Shown: positions 62,011-64,000 of the stretch, in pieces | Layout: every line of letters starts with the position of its first letter | Numbering within the stretch: position 1 is the stretch's first letter | NCBI GenBank assembly: GCA_963575745.1 | Contig: CAUYUJ010019348.1 | Span: 287,001 to 351,000, forward strand | Reading direction: 5' to 3' | DNA from: Prorocentrum cordatum | Taxonomy: Eukaryota > Sar > Dinophyceae > Prorocentrales > Prorocentraceae | Length of the DNA: 64,000 nt | Made by a program: the position numbers and the translations under genes | The notes under the pieces: model-generated | Told to the model about the DNA's origin: nothing | Seen by the model: only the letters and a program-made list of their open reading frames with translations | The model's database searches: none

Positions 62011-64000
62011 TTCAAAGCAGTAAGTGTCGATACATGTAATAGGTCGCGAATGTTTGGCGGGATGCGTGCTTCGGCCACGTCGCACAAGGCGTCGTATGCT
62101 GTAGTATCTTCCATGAAGATTTTGTAATACTCGCACCTTCCACCCCATAGCCCAGCGCTCTGACCCCGTCGGGATCGCCGAAGTACTTCAGCAAAGATCT
62201 GCCGATCCAATTGGATTTCCGATCTCGGCCGAAACGCCGCGAATCCTGGAGGGAAGGGCTCGGGGGGGGGCGGCGGGCGGCGGGCGGGGCCACGGAGTTC
62301 CTCGAGGGTCTCCTCGGTCCCTGGGGCCAGGCCCGGAGAGCTTAGGAGACGGGCTGCATGGCTCAATTCCCCCATTTGCACAAGCCCTAAGGCTTTGCCA
62401 ATCTGCGGGGCGGTGGATTCGCGTCATCGTACAAGTTTTTTCGGAGGCTGTTGAGCGGATTCGTACAGTTTGTCCCAGTCCCCGTTATCATACCAAGCCG
62501 CGCGTTGTTTGAGTTCGCGTTCCCCTGCAGCCCCACCGCGTGCCGTATGATGGAGGAGGAGACGCGGTAGTAATATGAACAACTTCCACGCTTGTTGACA
62601 TTTCTCCACGCGCTCATGGTTGATGTCCCATAGCACAGTAGAGATTTCAATTTCATGTAGGACTTGCGTCAGAATGCGCAGCCAAGGCCCCCTGATACAC
62701 TTCGGTATGTTTTTGCACGTGGGCACGTGCTGGTCCATATATTGTTGCATGTCGATTGCCCGTAAGTGTTTCCACCCATCCGGTACAGCGGCAATAGGAC
62801 CTCGAGCTCCAGGCCGCGCTTGGACGCCTGCCCCGGGAAGTTGCCCGCCAGATGGTTGTTCTGGTGGCTGGGGAGGTGGTGGATGCAAAGGCGGTGTTGA
62901 GGAGACATGTTGATGCAGAATGTGGGATAAGTAGTGCCGCACATGAGGTGTATCGTATAAACACACCGCGGCTGCCAAAATCCCCGCTTCAAGCAACATG
63001 ATATCGGCATTAACCATGCACCTTGGTTCATGAGGTAGTCCTGAGCCTCTTGATTGATATAATTGGGTTCGGAGCTGAACCCTTGCGCTTGCAACCGTTC
63101 AGCGAGTCCTGGCATATGCGCAATGCCAAATTGTCTGCAAACGTCCCGGAGGCTCTGAAAACCTCGACGCATAGAGTCAGCAGCAATCGTTTCACCGACT
63201 GCCTCGAAACACCCCCCATGCTGTTGAAGTAAACCGAGTGCCCATTGGAATAATGGCTCATCGTCTGTATCCCCTGCCGCGGCTAAAATCAATGGCAACA
63301 TCAATTTCGACCACCGGTGTTCTTTTATGCTTCGTAATGCCGCGTCCCTCGAAGCAGCGACGGGGATAGTGTCCAGCACAATCAGAATTGCATTCGCAGC
63401 CAATCTCGCACGACCAGTCGGCACAACCGCCCGAAGATCTCCTGGAATCCCATTCGTAAACCATCAATCTATCCCTTCCGTTGGTGGCAGCCGTGCTCCA
63501 GAGTCGGAGCCAACATGGATTGGAGGATTTGGGGGCGGCGGTGGTGGCGGCGGGAGTCGGGGGTCGGCACCGTCGTCGGGTCGGGGTAAATCGCCAGTGC
63601 CATCTTCGTCTTCGATATCGCTCATCGCGCCGATGTCGCATGCAAGCATACCAGTCGCTTGGCTCGTGGGCGGAAGAAGTAGCGCTGCCAGCTCCGGAGG
63701 GGGTGCCGGAGGACCACATGGATCGGGGACTGGCGTGGGAGGTCCTTCAGGGGTACTTGTGCCGGGCACGATGCCCAACTCACGAAGAGCAGATAGCGCT
63801 TTATCGCGCGATACTCTGGGGTGGTGGTGGTCCATGGGGTTCCGTTGGTGGGATCAGGAGCACCGCGGGCAGGCGCCACAGAAAAGGGAGGGAGTGATTC
63901 GCTCCGACGGGGCGGGCTGGAGGTCGGGGGAACGCGCGGGCAGCGAGGCGGACCAAACGTCGTAGGGGGGGGCGCGGGTGGTAAGAGAATTTCGGTGTGA

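Larger units (their letters stand above)
61391..64000 (-). mobile_element. LINE-C, 5' segment
   Basis: In transcription order: an N-terminal Pro-rich region (KALSALRELGI near 63800; AMSDIEDEDGTGDLP), EHRWSKLMLPLILAAAGDTD (63330), then HVRHYLSHILHQHVSS, PDGWKHLRAIDMQQYMDQHV, WKLFILLPRLLLHHTARGG, MGELSHAARLLSSPGLAPGT (62380), DLLHVSTLTALKKP (62040), an A-rich tract, and the RT palm VLVSIDGVGAFDHACRTRIF (61510) to FVRLWHG at the insertion. The order matches LINE-A and other dinoflagellate LINEs as I know them. Several frame changes make it inactive. The 5' end is near or beyond the window edge. Confidence 0.85.

Noticed and set aside
61479-62381. 300-residue ORF with KKTKKKKK core as a lysine-rich protein
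   Set aside because: It is LINE-C RT interrupted by an A-rich expansion; the flanks match RT blocks.

Overview
This window reads as accessory, transposon-packed nuclear DNA of a dinoflagellate. The evidence is dinoflagellate-type LINE reverse-transcriptase ORFs, tyrosine-recombinase (DIRS-like) retroelements, GT-AG introns, very abundant microsatellites, and a 22-nt stretch at 60189-60210 (minus) that matches the dinoflagellate trans-spliced leader at 19 of 22 positions as I recall it. I see no rRNA, tRNA, operon, CRISPR array or convincing host housekeeping gene. The genus cannot be told from the sequence.

Layout. 1-12.6 kb: 3' ends of LINEs in both orientations (LINE-H, -F, -E, -G), a degenerate second LINE type (LINE-I), a dispersed 90/105-bp satellite family, and purine/pyrimidine microsatellites. 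LINE-E sits inside LINE-F with a 21-bp target-site duplication (TSD). 12.6-20.5 kb: DIRS-A, a DIRS-like element on the minus strand with reverse transcriptase/RNase H, a Gag-like ORF and a tyrosine recombinase, bracketed by direct repeats of about 400 bp. 20.8-36.5 kb: LINE-A (plus), split by transposon copy MULE-1 (21090-33803). 36.5-55.2 kb: DIRS-B (minus), whose recombinase ORF is split by MULE-2 (38060-50689). 55.3-64.0 kb: LINE-C (minus), split by a 3.87-kb insertion (57518-61390) with a 10-bp TSD, a CAT-repeat tail and unrecognised ORFs.

The most interesting system is the 12.6-kb element present twice in opposite orientation. It has Mutator-like (MULE) hallmarks: 10-bp TSDs, terminal arrays of 22-bp repeats, and a DDE transposase with a C-x2-H motif. 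Phase-consistent splicing joins the transposase to an RG-rich linker, a ubiquitin-like (Ubl) domain and an OTU-type cysteine protease. A separate gene A encodes two Ubl-like domains and ends in Gly-Gly. So one transposon appears to carry both a possible ubiquitin-like modifier and a matching protease. The domain calls come from reading motifs by eye and need profile searches. Both copies are damaged, in different places.

Removing each insertion restores the reading frame or sequence of its host element, which fixes several boundaries to the base and gives a relative order of events.
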